A DNA stretch of 64,000 nt. Origin: Winogradskyella arenosi (lineage in GTDB: Bacteria; Bacteroidota; Bacteroidia; Flavobacteriales; Flavobacteriaceae). Numbering within the stretch: the stretch's first letter is position 1; every line of letters begins with the position of its first letter. Where the stretch lies: assembly GCF_003337305.1 (NCBI RefSeq), contig NZ_QPJO01000001.1, forward strand, positions 434,001 through 498,000, in the 5' to 3' direction. The translations under genes were made by a program, and so were the position numbers. Below the pieces are notes generated by a model. The model was given only the letters and a program-made list of their open reading frames with translations, was not told where the DNA came from and made no database searches. Shown here piece by piece: positions 36,375-44,957 of the stretch.

Positions 36375-36673
36375 TATAGGATCACTTTTACAGCCGTACC
36401 GGTTACGGAAACCATGGTATAATTATGGGTTGTTAATTCTATTTCAACTTTTATGCCAACAACAGCATTGGCTTTTAATTTATTGGCATTGTCCAATAAA
36501 TTTTGAAAGGCTTCTTCCTTTACGGTTTCAATACTCGATTGTATTTTACCGTAATATTTAGACATACTAAAGCCCATACCAATGCCCTCTTTGTTCATGG
36601 AGACCCCAGTAACAATACCGAGGTAGTTTACAATATTATACCCTTCAATAGAATTTGTCGTTGTAAGAATCAT
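36374..36673 (-). CDS. YbjQ-family (UPF0145/DUF74) protein
   Basis: The 99-residue protein begins MILTTTNSIEGYNIVNYLGIVTG, followed by AFQNLLDNANKLKANAVVGIKVEIE, the typical YbjQ pattern. The family is described as a heavy-metal-binding-like pentamer, but no function has been proven. It overlaps the following small membrane protein gene by 1 bp and follows rnr by 54 bp, probably in the same transcript. Confidence 0.9.
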   Translation of the reverse strand: MILTTTNSIEGYNIVNYLGIVTGVSMNKEGIGMGFSMSKYYGKIQSSIETVKEEAFQNLLDNANKLKANAVVGIKVEIELTTHNYTMVSVTGTAVKVIL

Positions 36674-36727
36674 GTTTAAAATGTTTATGTATAAGACCTC
36701 ATTAGGCCCAAACGTTACACTAAAAAT

Positions 36728-38983
36728 TTAAGCTTCGTCTTCAGTTTCCGGTTTTCCCACCATATAAAAATCCAAATGCTTTTTCACTAAATCGGCATTT
36801 TTCACTTTTACAATAACTTCATCACCTAACTGGTACATGGTTCCGGTTTTGCTTCCAATCATAGCATACTGATCTTGATCAAACTGGTAGTGGTCGTCTT
36901 TCATATCTCTAACACTAACCATCCCTTCACATTTATTGGAAATAATTTCAATATAAATTCCCCAATCAGTAACTCCAGAAATAACGCCTAAGAATTCTTC
37001 ATTTTCATGATCCTGCATAAAACGGATTTGCATGTACTTAATAGAATCACGTTCGGCTTTGGTGGCTAAGTACTCCATATTACTCGAGTGTTTACAACGT
37101 TCTTCGTACACCTCTTGGTTGGCCGATTTTTCGCCGTCTAAGTACTGTTGTAAAAGTCGGTGGGCCATAACATCGGGATAACGACGTATTGGCGATGTAA
37201 AATGGCTATAATAATCGAAGGCTAAACCGTAATGCCCAATATTGTGCGTGGTATACTCGGCCTTAGACATGGTTCTAATGGTAAGCGTATCGACTAGATT
37301 TTGCTCTTTTTTACCAACAACATCTTTAAGTAAATTATTTAAAGACGAAGAAATACTGCCTTTATCTTTAAAATTTAATCGGTGACCAAAACGTCCAACC
37401 ACAGTTTGCAGTTGTGCCAGTTTAGATTCGTCCGGTTCATCGTGAACACGATACACAAACGTTTTTTCTGGTTTTTGCTTCCCAACAAATTCTGAAACTT
37501 TTCGGTTGGCTAATAGCATGAATTCTTCAATCATTTTATTAGCATCTTTACTGGTTTTAAAGAACACCCCAACCGGATTAGCCTCTTCATCTAAATTGAA
37601 TTTCACTTCAACCTTATCAAAAGAGATTGCCCCATCGCGCATTCGTGCATTTCGCATTTTTCGCGCAAGCTGATTCATTTTTACTGTGGCCTGTGCAATT
37701 TCGGTAGTAGTTTGGTATTCTTCACCCGTTAATGATACTTCCTGCGGAATAGTGGTCTCTATTTTATCTGGGTGTTTTAAAACATCGACGTCATTGAGAC
37801 CGGCATTGTTCTCAATAATAGCTTGAGCTTCTTCATAAGCAAAACGCGCATCAGAATACGTCACGGTTCTTCCAAACCACTGGTCTTTGATTTCACATTT
37901 TTCATTCATCTTAAAAACCGCCGAAAAAGTATATTTTTCTTCATGTGGACGTAAGGAACAAGCGCCATTAGATAAAACCTCTGGTAACATAGGCACCACA
38001 CGATCTACTAAATAAATAGAAGTAGCACGCTCATAAGCTTCATCATCTAACACGGTACCTGGTTGCAAGTAATGTGAGACATCGGCAATATGAATTCCGA
38101 TCTCATATAAGCCATCATCTAGAATTTTAAAGGATAAGGCATCATCGAAATCTTTGGCGTCCTTAGGATCGATGGTAAAGGTTAAATCTTTACGCATGTC
38201 GCGTCGTTTCGCAATCTCTTCGGCTTTAATTTCCAAATCAATATTATTGGCGTAAGCTTCGACCTCATGAGGGAACTCACTTGGTAAGCCATACTCTGCC
38301 AAAATGGAATGAATTTCGGTGCTGTGTTCTCCAGGTTTTCCTAACACCTGAATAACTTTTCCATTTGGTGAATCGGCTTTTTCTGGCCAATCTTCTAAAG
38401 ACACCAAAACTTTGTCGCCATCTTCGGCTTTGTGAATTTTGTTTATCGGAACAAAAATATCGGTATACATTTTATTGTTGTCCACCACCACGAAAGCAAA
38501 ATTCTTTTTGTCGTGAATTTGGATGGTTCCGACATATTCACTTTTGGCCCGTTTTACAATATTGGTAATCTCACCTTCTTGTTTGCCTCTGTGCTTTCTT
38601 TTGTACGCGTAGAATTCTACTTCGTCTCCATGTAAGGCTTTATTAATATTATTTGAGGCTATAAAAATATCGTCTTCAAAATCGTCTGAAATAATATAAC
38701 CATTTCCTTTAGAAGCCATATCTAAAATTCCGGTATGGTATTCTGTATTAACGACAGCTTTAAACTTTCCACGATCTACTTCTTCAATTTCTTTTTTGGC
38801 TTTAAGTTGTTGAAGTTTTTTTATAATCTGGTTACGACTACTCGCATCATTGACGCCAAGCTTAGCTGCAATTTGTTTATAGTTGAAAGTTGATTTTCTA
38901 TCTTTTTTTAAAATACTAAGAATTGTATTTGTAAGGTTGGAAATCTTATTATGTGAAGGTTTCCTTTTTCTCTTTTTTGTCAT
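36728..38983 (-). CDS. rnr: Ribonuclease R
   Basis: This is a 3'-5' exoribonuclease of the RNB family. The 751-residue protein has an N-terminal winged helix (residues about 15-70), cold-shock domains, and the RNB active-site loop DPKDAKDFDDALS near residue 280 with its metal-binding Asp residues. HYGLAFDYYSHFTSPIRRYPDV is in the central domain, followed by a C-terminal S1 domain (GVISGVTDWGIYIE). The Lys-rich ends are typical of RNase R. It is the last minus-strand gene before the gene-free region that I interpret as oriC. A -7 element lies at 39074-39081. Confidence 0.96.
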   Translation of the reverse strand: MTKKRKRKPSHNKISNLTNTILSILKKDRKSTFNYKQIAAKLGVNDASSRNQIIKKLQQLKAKKEIEEVDRGKFKAVVNTEYHTGILDMASKGNGYIISDDFEDDIFIASNNINKALHGDEVEFYAYKRKHRGKQEGEITNIVKRAKSEYVGTIQIHDKKNFAFVVVDNNKMYTDIFVPINKIHKAEDGDKVLVSLEDWPEKADSPNGKVIQVLGKPGEHSTEIHSILAEYGLPSEFPHEVEAYANNIDLEIKAEEIAKRRDMRKDLTFTIDPKDAKDFDDALSFKILDDGLYEIGIHIADVSHYLQPGTVLDDEAYERATSIYLVDRVVPMLPEVLSNGACSLRPHEEKYTFSAVFKMNEKCEIKDQWFGRTVTYSDARFAYEEAQAIIENNAGLNDVDVLKHPDKIETTIPQEVSLTGEEYQTTTEIAQATVKMNQLARKMRNARMRDGAISFDKVEVKFNLDEEANPVGVFFKTSKDANKMIEEFMLLANRKVSEFVGKQKPEKTFVYRVHDEPDESKLAQLQTVVGRFGHRLNFKDKGSISSSLNNLLKDVVGKKEQNLVDTLTIRTMSKAEYTTHNIGHYGLAFDYYSHFTSPIRRYPDVMAHRLLQQYLDGEKSANQEVYEERCKHSSNMEYLATKAERDSIKYMQIRFMQDHENEEFLGVISGVTDWGIYIEIISNKCEGMVSVRDMKDDHYQFDQDQYAMIGSKTGTMYQLGDEVIVKVKNADLVKKHLDFYMVGKPETEDEA

Positions 38984-39073
38984 TTAATTGTAATCTTATT
39001 CGTTTCCTAAAAAGTGTTAGGAATTCTAAATTTAAACTCAATATAGGTAGAAGAGAAGATACTGAGTTTCTTA

Positions 39074-39081
39074 CAAAGTTA
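39074..39081 (-). promoter_or_regulatory. Candidate -7 element of rnr
   Basis: TAACTTTG matches TAnnTTTG on the minus strand and would give a leader of about 85 nt. Confidence 0.33.
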
Positions 39082-39727
39082 AGCTATTAAAATTAAATAG
39101 TGTTTAGTAAAGGTTAAATTAATAAAAAGCTATAGTCATAAGGTAAAAAAAATGGGCTGTTTTTCAGATCAATTTAACCTGTAAAACCGGACTAGATTTT
39201 TGGCTATTCTACCGACTAAAATTAAGTCTCTTTTAGCACCTCTATTTTTAACTGATTTTGAAAATTAACTAAAGGTTAGGCTGAGGATAATTTATATTAA
39301 GGTAACACAAAAATGAGGTTCTATGTTCTATTTTTATAGCGGTCCTTAAAATTAAAGAAACGGAATATTCACCGGTTATATAAGACCTAAATTTTCATCT
39401 TATAAATAGGCTAAATTTTCAATTTTAAAGCCTCTAAAAACACTCGTTTTTTAGTGCTTTAGGTTATAAACATTGCAAGTAAATAGACTTAAAAATGGCG
39501 TTTTTTTATTTTCTGTTTTCTAAAAAAATCGAGGTTATCAACATCTATATTCATATCATCTTTTTACTTTAAAAATTTAAAAAATAAAATAATGGTTATT
39601 ATAGTCTGTTAATATCTGATATAACTTTTAGAAGATTTATTTTGATAACTCGTAGTTTACAATTCGCTAGCATTTAATTAACAATTGATTTTTCTGTAAC
39701 AAGTTCATTTATAAGAGAAATTTTAAG

Positions 39728-39749
39728 GTTATTAACAGCTGTTAATAAC
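39728..39749. repeat. Perfect 22-bp palindrome in candidate oriC
   Basis: GTTATTAACAG is followed directly by its exact reverse complement, with no spacer. It contains two head-to-head TTATTAACA boxes. Confidence 0.95.
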
Positions 39750-39953
39750 GATTGTTAATAGAATTTATGGATATGTTTATTTTAAAAAACTGTTAACTTC
39801 GTAAAAATGATGTTTAATAACTTAATCGAAAAAAAACGCTAACTAATTAGGTTTTTAATTTCTGATTCTTGTTTGAAAAATTTTATGGATAATCCTAATT
39901 TTCCTTATCAATAGTTATGAACAGATATTAACATTTATTTTTCAGTTTATCTT

Positions 39954-39978
39954 GAGTTATTAACAATGTTAATAACTC
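39954..39978. repeat. 25-bp inverted repeat in candidate oriC
   Basis: Arms GAGTTATTAACA and TGTTAATAACTC are perfect complements with a single-base spacer. It shares the TTATTAACA core with the palindrome at 39728. Confidence 0.95.
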
Positions 39979-40035
39979 CGATTTTTGGACACTCGAAACA
40001 AAGTTAAAACTAATGGATAACTAAGCCCTCATAAG

Positions 40036-40067
40036 TTGTGCTTACTTGTAAGCAATTATTAACTTTG
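40036..40067 (+). promoter_or_regulatory. Promoter of rpiB
   Basis: TTG-N21-TAACTTTG is a complete match to the Bacteroidota promoter consensus. The start site would lie about 20 nt before the ATG. Confidence 0.6.
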
Positions 40068-40093
40068 AGCTTGAATAAAAAAACTCATTTATT

Positions 40094-40528
40094 ATGACTA
40101 TTTCAATAGGAAACGATCACGCAGGTCCAGATTACAAATTTGCAATTGTAAAACATTTAGAAGCCAAAGGGCATACAATTACCAACTACGGAACCGACAC
40201 TTTAGACAGTGTAGATTACCCCGATTTTGTACACCCAGTTGCCAAGGATGTTGATGCCAATAAAGTTGATTTTGGGATCCTTATTTGTGGGAGTGCAAAC
40301 GGTGTCGCAATGACCGCAAATAAATACCCTAATGTGAGAGCTGGGGTTTGTTGGACAAACGAAATTACCGAGCTTACACGCCTCCATAACAACGCTAATA
40401 TTATCTGTGTTCCGGCTCGTTTTACATCGATTCCTCAAGCTATAAAAATGGTCGATACATTTTTGGAAACGGCTTTTGAAGGTGGACGTCATCAAAACAG
40501 AGTTGATAAGATTTCACTATCCTGTTAA
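40094..40528 (+). CDS. rpiB: Ribose-5-phosphate isomerase B
   Basis: This pentose-phosphate-pathway enzyme interconverts ribose-5-phosphate and ribulose-5-phosphate. The 144-residue protein has GNDHAGPDYK near the N-terminus, the phosphate/catalytic loop ICGSANGVAMTANK containing the active-site Cys, and RLHNNANIICVPAR. The loop CGSANG differs from the CGTGIG seen in E. coli RpiB, and this is a variant typical of some Bacteroidota. Length is standard. It has its own promoter at 40036-40067 next to the candidate origin. Confidence 0.93.
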   Translation: MTISIGNDHAGPDYKFAIVKHLEAKGHTITNYGTDTLDSVDYPDFVHPVAKDVDANKVDFGILICGSANGVAMTANKYPNVRAGVCWTNEITELTRLHNNANIICVPARFTSIPQAIKMVDTFLETAFEGGRHQNRVDKISLSC

Positions 40529-40556
40529 CCTAAAAAGGTCCGTAAAAAGGTAGACC

Positions 40557-41465
40557 ATGAGTCATTCACATCCCCATATTCCTGCAACAGATTTAAGCGG
40601 CAAAAAGCTCTTAATATCTATTGTTTTAAATATTGTTATCACCTTAGCACAAGTGGTGGGTGGACTCCTTTCTGGGAGTCTGTCACTGCTTAGTGATGCC
40701 TTGCATAATTTTAGTGATGTGGTGTCTTTAATCGTGAGCTATATCGCCTCTAAATTATCAAAACAAAAGGCTTCAATTAATAGAACTTTTGGCTATAAAA
40801 GAGCTGAAATTTTGGCCGCATTTATCAATGCTTCCACACTAATTATTGTTGCTGTTTTATTAATTATTGAGGCGATAAAACGGTTTAGTGATCCGCATGA
40901 AGTGGCCTCAGATTTGGTGATCGCTTTGTCTATAATTGCGATTATTGGGAATGGTTTAAGTGTGCTCCTTTTACGAAAAGATGCAAAGAATAACATCAAT
41001 ATGCGCTCCGCATATTTGCATTTATTTACCGATATGTTAGCCAGTGTGGCGGTATTAATTGGAGGTATATTAATGAAATTTTACCAGCTTTTTTGGGTAG
41101 ATAGTTTACTAACCCTCCTTATTGCTTTGTATTTAATTTGGGTGGCTTATGACCTTTTAAAGGTGTCTACTAAAATGCTCATGTTATTTACGCCAGACAC
41201 TATTAGTATTAAAGAGGTGGTTAGAGCTGTAAATAAGCTTCCAAAAGTGGCTAAAATACACCATGTGCATCTCTGGAATTTAAGCGATGATGAGTTGCAT
41301 TTAGAAGCGCATTTAGACCTTAAAGAGGACATTTCTATTACCGCTTTTAACGATTTATTGCTGAAGATAGAAACGTTATTGCATGAGAAATTCAATATTA
41401 ATCATGTTACCATTCAACCAGAATTTAATAAAGAAGACCCTAAAGAAGTTATCGTTCAAGATTAA
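40557..41465 (+). CDS. Cation diffusion facilitator (Zn2+/Co2+ efflux)
   Basis: The 302-residue protein starts with the His-rich MSHSHPH, then has six membrane helices. Metal-site motifs are LSDALHNFSD in helix II and AYLHLFTDML in helix V, the paired HxxxD arrangement of zinc-transporting CDF proteins. The C-terminal cytoplasmic domain contains HHVHLWNLSDDELHLEAHLD, the histidine-rich dimer domain. It probably exports zinc using the proton gradient. It lies 28 bp after rpiB and may share its promoter. Confidence 0.93.
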   Translation: MSHSHPHIPATDLSGKKLLISIVLNIVITLAQVVGGLLSGSLSLLSDALHNFSDVVSLIVSYIASKLSKQKASINRTFGYKRAEILAAFINASTLIIVAVLLIIEAIKRFSDPHEVASDLVIALSIIAIIGNGLSVLLLRKDAKNNINMRSAYLHLFTDMLASVAVLIGGILMKFYQLFWVDSLLTLLIALYLIWVAYDLLKVSTKMLMLFTPDTISIKEVVRAVNKLPKVAKIHHVHLWNLSDDELHLEAHLDLKEDISITAFNDLLLKIETLLHEKFNINHVTIQPEFNKEDPKEVIVQD

Positions 41466-41489
41466 ATTTCGTCATTATAAAGATTAAGT

Positions 41490-41933
41490 ATGTTAGCTAT
41501 TAAAATAAAAACTTTTGATGAATTATCCACTCAAGAGCTCTATGAATTGCTACAATTGCGTAGTGAAGTTTTTGTTGTAGAACAAGATTGTGTTTACCAA
41601 GATATCGACGGAAAAGACCAAAAAGCGCTTCATGTTTTAGGGTATAGTGAAGGTGAATTAGTGGCCTACACCCGCATTTTTGATGCAGGATATTATTTTA
41701 AGGAAAGCAGTATTGGACGCGTTATAGTGAGATCTAAGGCACGGAAGCTAAATTATGGCTATACTATTATGGAAGCTTCTATTGCAGCTATTAAATCGCA
41801 TTATAACACGACGAGTATCCGAATTTCGGCACAACGCTACTTAATAGGGTTCTATACAAACTTAGGATTTGTTGCTGTTGGTGAGGATTACCTAGAAGAT
41901 GGTATTCCGCATATTAATATGATCATGTCTTAA
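41490..41933 (+). CDS. GNAT-family acetyltransferase (ElaA-like)
   Basis: The 147-residue protein has LLQLRSEVFVVEQDCVYQDIDGKDQKALHVLGY, the ElaA signature, then IGRVIVRSKARKLNYGYTIMEASI, a degenerate acetyl-CoA-binding loop (normally Q/RxxGxG/A), and a C-terminal FYTNLGFVAVGEDYLEDGIPHI. The substrate is unknown. It follows the CDF gene by 24 bp and is convergent with the OmpA-family gene. Confidence 0.88.
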   Translation: MLAIKIKTFDELSTQELYELLQLRSEVFVVEQDCVYQDIDGKDQKALHVLGYSEGELVAYTRIFDAGYYFKESSIGRVIVRSKARKLNYGYTIMEASIAAIKSHYNTTSIRISAQRYLIGFYTNLGFVAVGEDYLEDGIPHINMIMS

Positions 41934-42773
41934 TTAGTCTTCATCGTAAACGCGAGTCACCACAATTTCTACACGTCGATCTAATTCTGGTTCGCCACCA
42001 AGGGGATATTTTCTACGCATTCCGGCAAATTTCATACGGTAATGCTTTACACCTTTGTCTATTAGATAATCATAGATATACTTAGCTCTTGCTAGCGATA
42101 AATTACGCTTTTTAGTCTTACGATCAACCGCATCTCTTTGCCCTTGTGTACAGCACACATGACCTTCAATAGTGAAATAGATGTTGGTTCTTTTGGCTAA
42201 TATTTCAGCAATTCTATCAAGAACTAGTTTAGATTCCTTTGTTAAATAGCTATACCCGGTTCTAAATAATAGATTTTCTAAAAGAATTTTATCGCCTTCT
42301 TTAAGGTCACCCTTTAATAAATCTTCAGTGCTTTCTGGTTTTGGTGCCTCTACAACTACAGGTTCTGGTGGGGATAACGGCGTTACAATAATCTCTACTT
42401 TTCGGTTTAATCCACGGATTTTATTAAGATCATTTTCCTTAATAATGTTCACCAAAATTTTTCCTTTTCCATCGACATTAGTCATTTTTGACTCGTCAAA
42501 TTTATTATCAGAAAACACTTTTTTTATGGCATCGGCTCTATTCTGAGATAAAACTAAGTTATAATTGTCGCTACCTCTATCATCCGTAAAACCGTATATG
42601 GTAACCTTTTCGATATTAATATCTTTAATTTTAGATAAGAAAAGTAATAATCTACTATGCTCGGTTTCGGGAATGTCGTGCTGATCTGTTTCGAAATAGA
42701 CCTCGTGTTTCAATTCCTTTTGAGCAAAAGACAATTGAAAACAAAAGCATAAAAAGATAATAAGGGATTTCAT
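41934..42773 (-). CDS. Exported protein with two OmpA-like domains
   Basis: I chose ATG 42773 (MKSLIIFLCFCFQLSFAQ, a clear signal peptide) over a frame 13 codons longer, giving 279 residues. There are two tandem OmpA-type peptidoglycan-binding domains. The first contains TIYGFTDDRGSDNYNLVLSQNRADAIKK, the second TIEGHVCCTQGQRDAVDRKTKKRNLSLARA and ends with RVEIVVTRV. The second has an unusual CC inside the conserved loop. There is no beta-barrel, so it is probably a periplasmic peptidoglycan linker. It lies 60 bp after the S41 peptidase gene. Confidence 0.85.
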   Translation of the reverse strand: MKSLIIFLCFCFQLSFAQKELKHEVYFETDQHDIPETEHSRLLLFLSKIKDINIEKVTIYGFTDDRGSDNYNLVLSQNRADAIKKVFSDNKFDESKMTNVDGKGKILVNIIKENDLNKIRGLNRKVEIIVTPLSPPEPVVVEAPKPESTEDLLKGDLKEGDKILLENLLFRTGYSYLTKESKLVLDRIAEILAKRTNIYFTIEGHVCCTQGQRDAVDRKTKKRNLSLARAKYIYDYLIDKGVKHYRMKFAGMRRKYPLGGEPELDRRVEIVVTRVYDED

Positions 42774-42833
42774 TTGTTGTAATTTTCTTGTTGCAGAAAA
42801 GGATTGTGTCAATAAATATAGAAAAATAATGTT

Positions 42834-44468
42834 CTACCTCAAAATACTCGCATATTGAGTAGGATTATTTAGAATGCTTAAAGCCTTTTTTATTTCTGAA
42901 TTGTGACTGGTGTAGTAGGTATAAAGCCCTTCACTATAAAAATAACGCTTAATAATCTCATCGGTGAGTAAGGCGTTTAGTTGGGTTTTATTCTCCTCGA
43001 TAGCCATGGTTTTATAGGCTTCTAAAGTTTGGGTTAAATCTTTAAAATCGGAGGCAATGACGTTGTCTAAAGCTTCTTCTTTAGCCACTAAAATAGCTTC
43101 GTTTAAAGCCTTTTCTGTTTTAGTTTCAAAATTAAAGCCGCTTTTTTTGACGTAGTTTTTAAAGTTTTTGAAATCCGCATTAGAGAGTTCAAAGGTCTTT
43201 AAATCTTCAACCTTATTGTTGTAATAATACTCGGTAGCAAAGTTGAATATTAAATTTTCAGTCGAGATCGCTTTAGTTACCGGTGTATGTTTAGAGAATT
43301 CCACTTCTACATCGGGTTCTACACCACCACCATCGTAAACATTACGGCCATTTTTAGTTTTAAAGGCGTTATAGTTTTCTTGCTTTGTTCTGGTGGCTTT
43401 TCCATTTTCATCGCGATTCCAATAATCTAAAGCCTGAATACAACGTCCAGATGGGGTATAATATCTAGAGATTGTAATTTTCATTTGCGTGCCATAGGTT
43501 AGGGCTTTTGGACGTTGAACAAGACCTTTTCCAAAACTACGTGTTCCAACTACAACGGCACGGTCCATATCTTGTAAAGCGCCCGAAACGATTTCACTTG
43601 CAGAGGCACTTTTACCGTTAATTAAAACGACCAATGGCATCTGTGTATCTACGGGTTCGCGTTGCGTATAATAGGTTTTGTTGTATTTCTTTACTTTAGA
43701 TTTAGTGGTTACTACCAACTGATCTTTAGGGACAAAAATATTGGTAACATTGACAGCTTCACTTAGTAAACCTCCAGGATTACCTCTAAGATCTAAAATA
43801 AGTTGCGTGGCGCCTTGATTCTTTAAGGCTTTAATAGCACTGATGGTTTCGGCGGATGCTTTTTGGTTAAATTTTCTAAGCACTACATAACCGGTATGCG
43901 TATCAATCATGTTGTAATAGGGTACAGCTTTGATTTCTAAAGACTCTCTAATGATAGAAACGGTAGCTGTTTTACCTTGTCTTTTGTAAGTAACCGCTAC
44001 TTCTGTACCAGCGGCGCCTTGTAATAAATTGGCCGCATCATCTTTAAAATCGGCCACCGATATTTTATCAACTTTAATAATTTCATCACCTGCTTTAAGG
44101 CCTGCTTTGTCAGCCGCATATCCTTGGTAAGGTTCTACAATAACTAGTTTATCTTCTAAGGTTAAGACTTTGGCTCCAATACCTGTATAATCACCGGCAT
44201 TATTAATTCTAGAGGCTTCTACGTCTTGTTCGTTGTAAAATTGTGTGTAAGGATCTAAATCATCTAACATGCTTTTTATCGCGGTATCCATAAGGTCACC
44301 AGGATTGGTATCATCCACATAATTCATATTAATTTCTTTGAAAAGTGTGGTAAAGATTTCAATCTGTTTTGCGATTTCAAAAAAGTCATTTTTAAAAGCC
44401 GTAGTGCTAAAGAAAATGAGAAGGGCAATTGCGGGAATGACTATTTTTTTTTGAAGCAATGTTTTCAT
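42834..44468 (-). CDS. S41-family C-terminal processing peptidase (CtpA/Prc-like)
   Basis: The 544-residue protein has an N-terminal signal anchor and a PDZ domain (residues about 95-170, with GIGAK and GLKAGDEI). The catalytic dyad is Ser289 in SASASEI and Lys314 in SFGKGLVQ, 25 residues apart as expected. A C-terminal helical region follows. The family degrades or trims periplasmic proteins from a C-terminal tag. Its start overlaps the rnpA stop by 4 bp (ATGA), so it is translationally coupled to rnpA. Confidence 0.93.
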   Translation of the reverse strand: MKTLLQKKIVIPAIALLIFFSTTAFKNDFFEIAKQIEIFTTLFKEINMNYVDDTNPGDLMDTAIKSMLDDLDPYTQFYNEQDVEASRINNAGDYTGIGAKVLTLEDKLVIVEPYQGYAADKAGLKAGDEIIKVDKISVADFKDDAANLLQGAAGTEVAVTYKRQGKTATVSIIRESLEIKAVPYYNMIDTHTGYVVLRKFNQKASAETISAIKALKNQGATQLILDLRGNPGGLLSEAVNVTNIFVPKDQLVVTTKSKVKKYNKTYYTQREPVDTQMPLVVLINGKSASASEIVSGALQDMDRAVVVGTRSFGKGLVQRPKALTYGTQMKITISRYYTPSGRCIQALDYWNRDENGKATRTKQENYNAFKTKNGRNVYDGGGVEPDVEVEFSKHTPVTKAISTENLIFNFATEYYYNNKVEDLKTFELSNADFKNFKNYVKKSGFNFETKTEKALNEAILVAKEEALDNVIASDFKDLTQTLEAYKTMAIEENKTQLNALLTDEIIKRYFYSEGLYTYYTSHNSEIKKALSILNNPTQYASILR

Positions 44469-44875
44469 GTTTCAGACGTATTGGACTCTGATGTTTCAAT
44501 CAAAGGCTCATTTTTAAGTAAAAATTTTTTAAATAACTGTTGGATGCTCTTATTCAGTTTATCAAAGGTGGTGGCATCCTTACTAAGGTACAAAATCATA
44601 AACGCATAAGAATGCGAATTAGTGTTAAAATACTGTGGTTTATTAAGGCGATATACCTCACGTAAGAGTCTTTTAATTTGATTTCTAGCCACAGCGGTTT
44701 TGTGCAAACGCTTGCTCACCGAAACTCCTGTTTTTAGCTGAGAACCATCCTCAAATTCGGTTTTAAGATACACCAATCTTAACGGATAAGCGGTAACGGC
44801 TTTCCCTTCTGTAAAAAGCTGATCTATTAGCTTTTTACTTTTTAATTTATCTTTCTTAGTGTATTTAAAACTCAT
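44465..44875 (-). CDS. rnpA: Ribonuclease P protein component
   Basis: This is the protein subunit of RNase P that matures tRNA 5' ends. I use ATG 44875 (MSFKYTKKDKLKSKKLIDQLF, 136 residues) because eight codons further upstream lie across the -7 element. The signature KTAVARNQIKRLLREVYRL with the RNxIKR core is intact, preceded by KTGVSVSKRL. rpmH, the usual neighbour, is not adjacent. Confidence 0.93.
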   Translation of the reverse strand: MSFKYTKKDKLKSKKLIDQLFTEGKAVTAYPLRLVYLKTEFEDGSQLKTGVSVSKRLHKTAVARNQIKRLLREVYRLNKPQYFNTNSHSYAFMILYLSKDATTFDKLNKSIQQLFKKFLLKNEPLIETSESNTSET

Positions 44876-44896
44876 TAGGTTGCATCTATAATAGCG

Positions 44897-44904
44897 CAAA
44901 AATA
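44897..44904 (-). promoter_or_regulatory. Candidate -7 element of rnpA
   Basis: TATTTTTG matches TAnnTTTG and lies just after the terminator hairpin of the preceding gene. The short leader supports ATG 44875. Confidence 0.42.
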
Positions 44905-44905
44905 G

Positions 44906-44932
44906 AAAACCGCATCAACTTGATGCGGTTTT
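44906..44932 (-). terminator. Terminator of the S8-M1 unit
   Basis: AAAACCGCATCAA and its complement form a 13-bp perfect inverted repeat with a single central base. On the minus strand it ends in a T-rich tract. It separates the M1 gene from rnpA. Confidence 0.75.
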
Positions 44933-44957
44933 GTGAGATTTATATTATTGGTAAGGC

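Larger units (their letters stand above)
39530..40025. other. oriC: Candidate chromosomal replication origin (oriC)
   Basis: Within 500 bp there are many 9-mers close to the DnaA box TTATNCACA. They are TTATCAACA (39535-39543), TTATTAACA with its complement TGTTAATAA (39729-39737 and 39740-39748; again 39957-39965 and 39967-39975), TTATCAATA (39905-39913), TTATGAACA (39915-39923), and TTATCCATA or TTATCCATT on the minus strand (39884-39892 and 40012-40020). Very AT-rich stretches that could unwind lie between them. Supporting context: two parS-like sites 16-18 kb away, minus-strand bias to the left only, and rnpA and mnmG nearby. dnaA is not adjacent, which is common in Bacteroidota. Inference, not proof. 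Confidence 0.62.
38984..40093. other. 1.1 kb gene-free AT-rich region between rnr and rpiB
   Basis: No supportable open frame on either strand. The left half has a candidate rnr promoter and little else. From about 39530 to 40025 it is dense in DnaA-box-like 9-mers and inverted repeats, and the rpiB promoter closes the right side. Confidence 0.8.
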
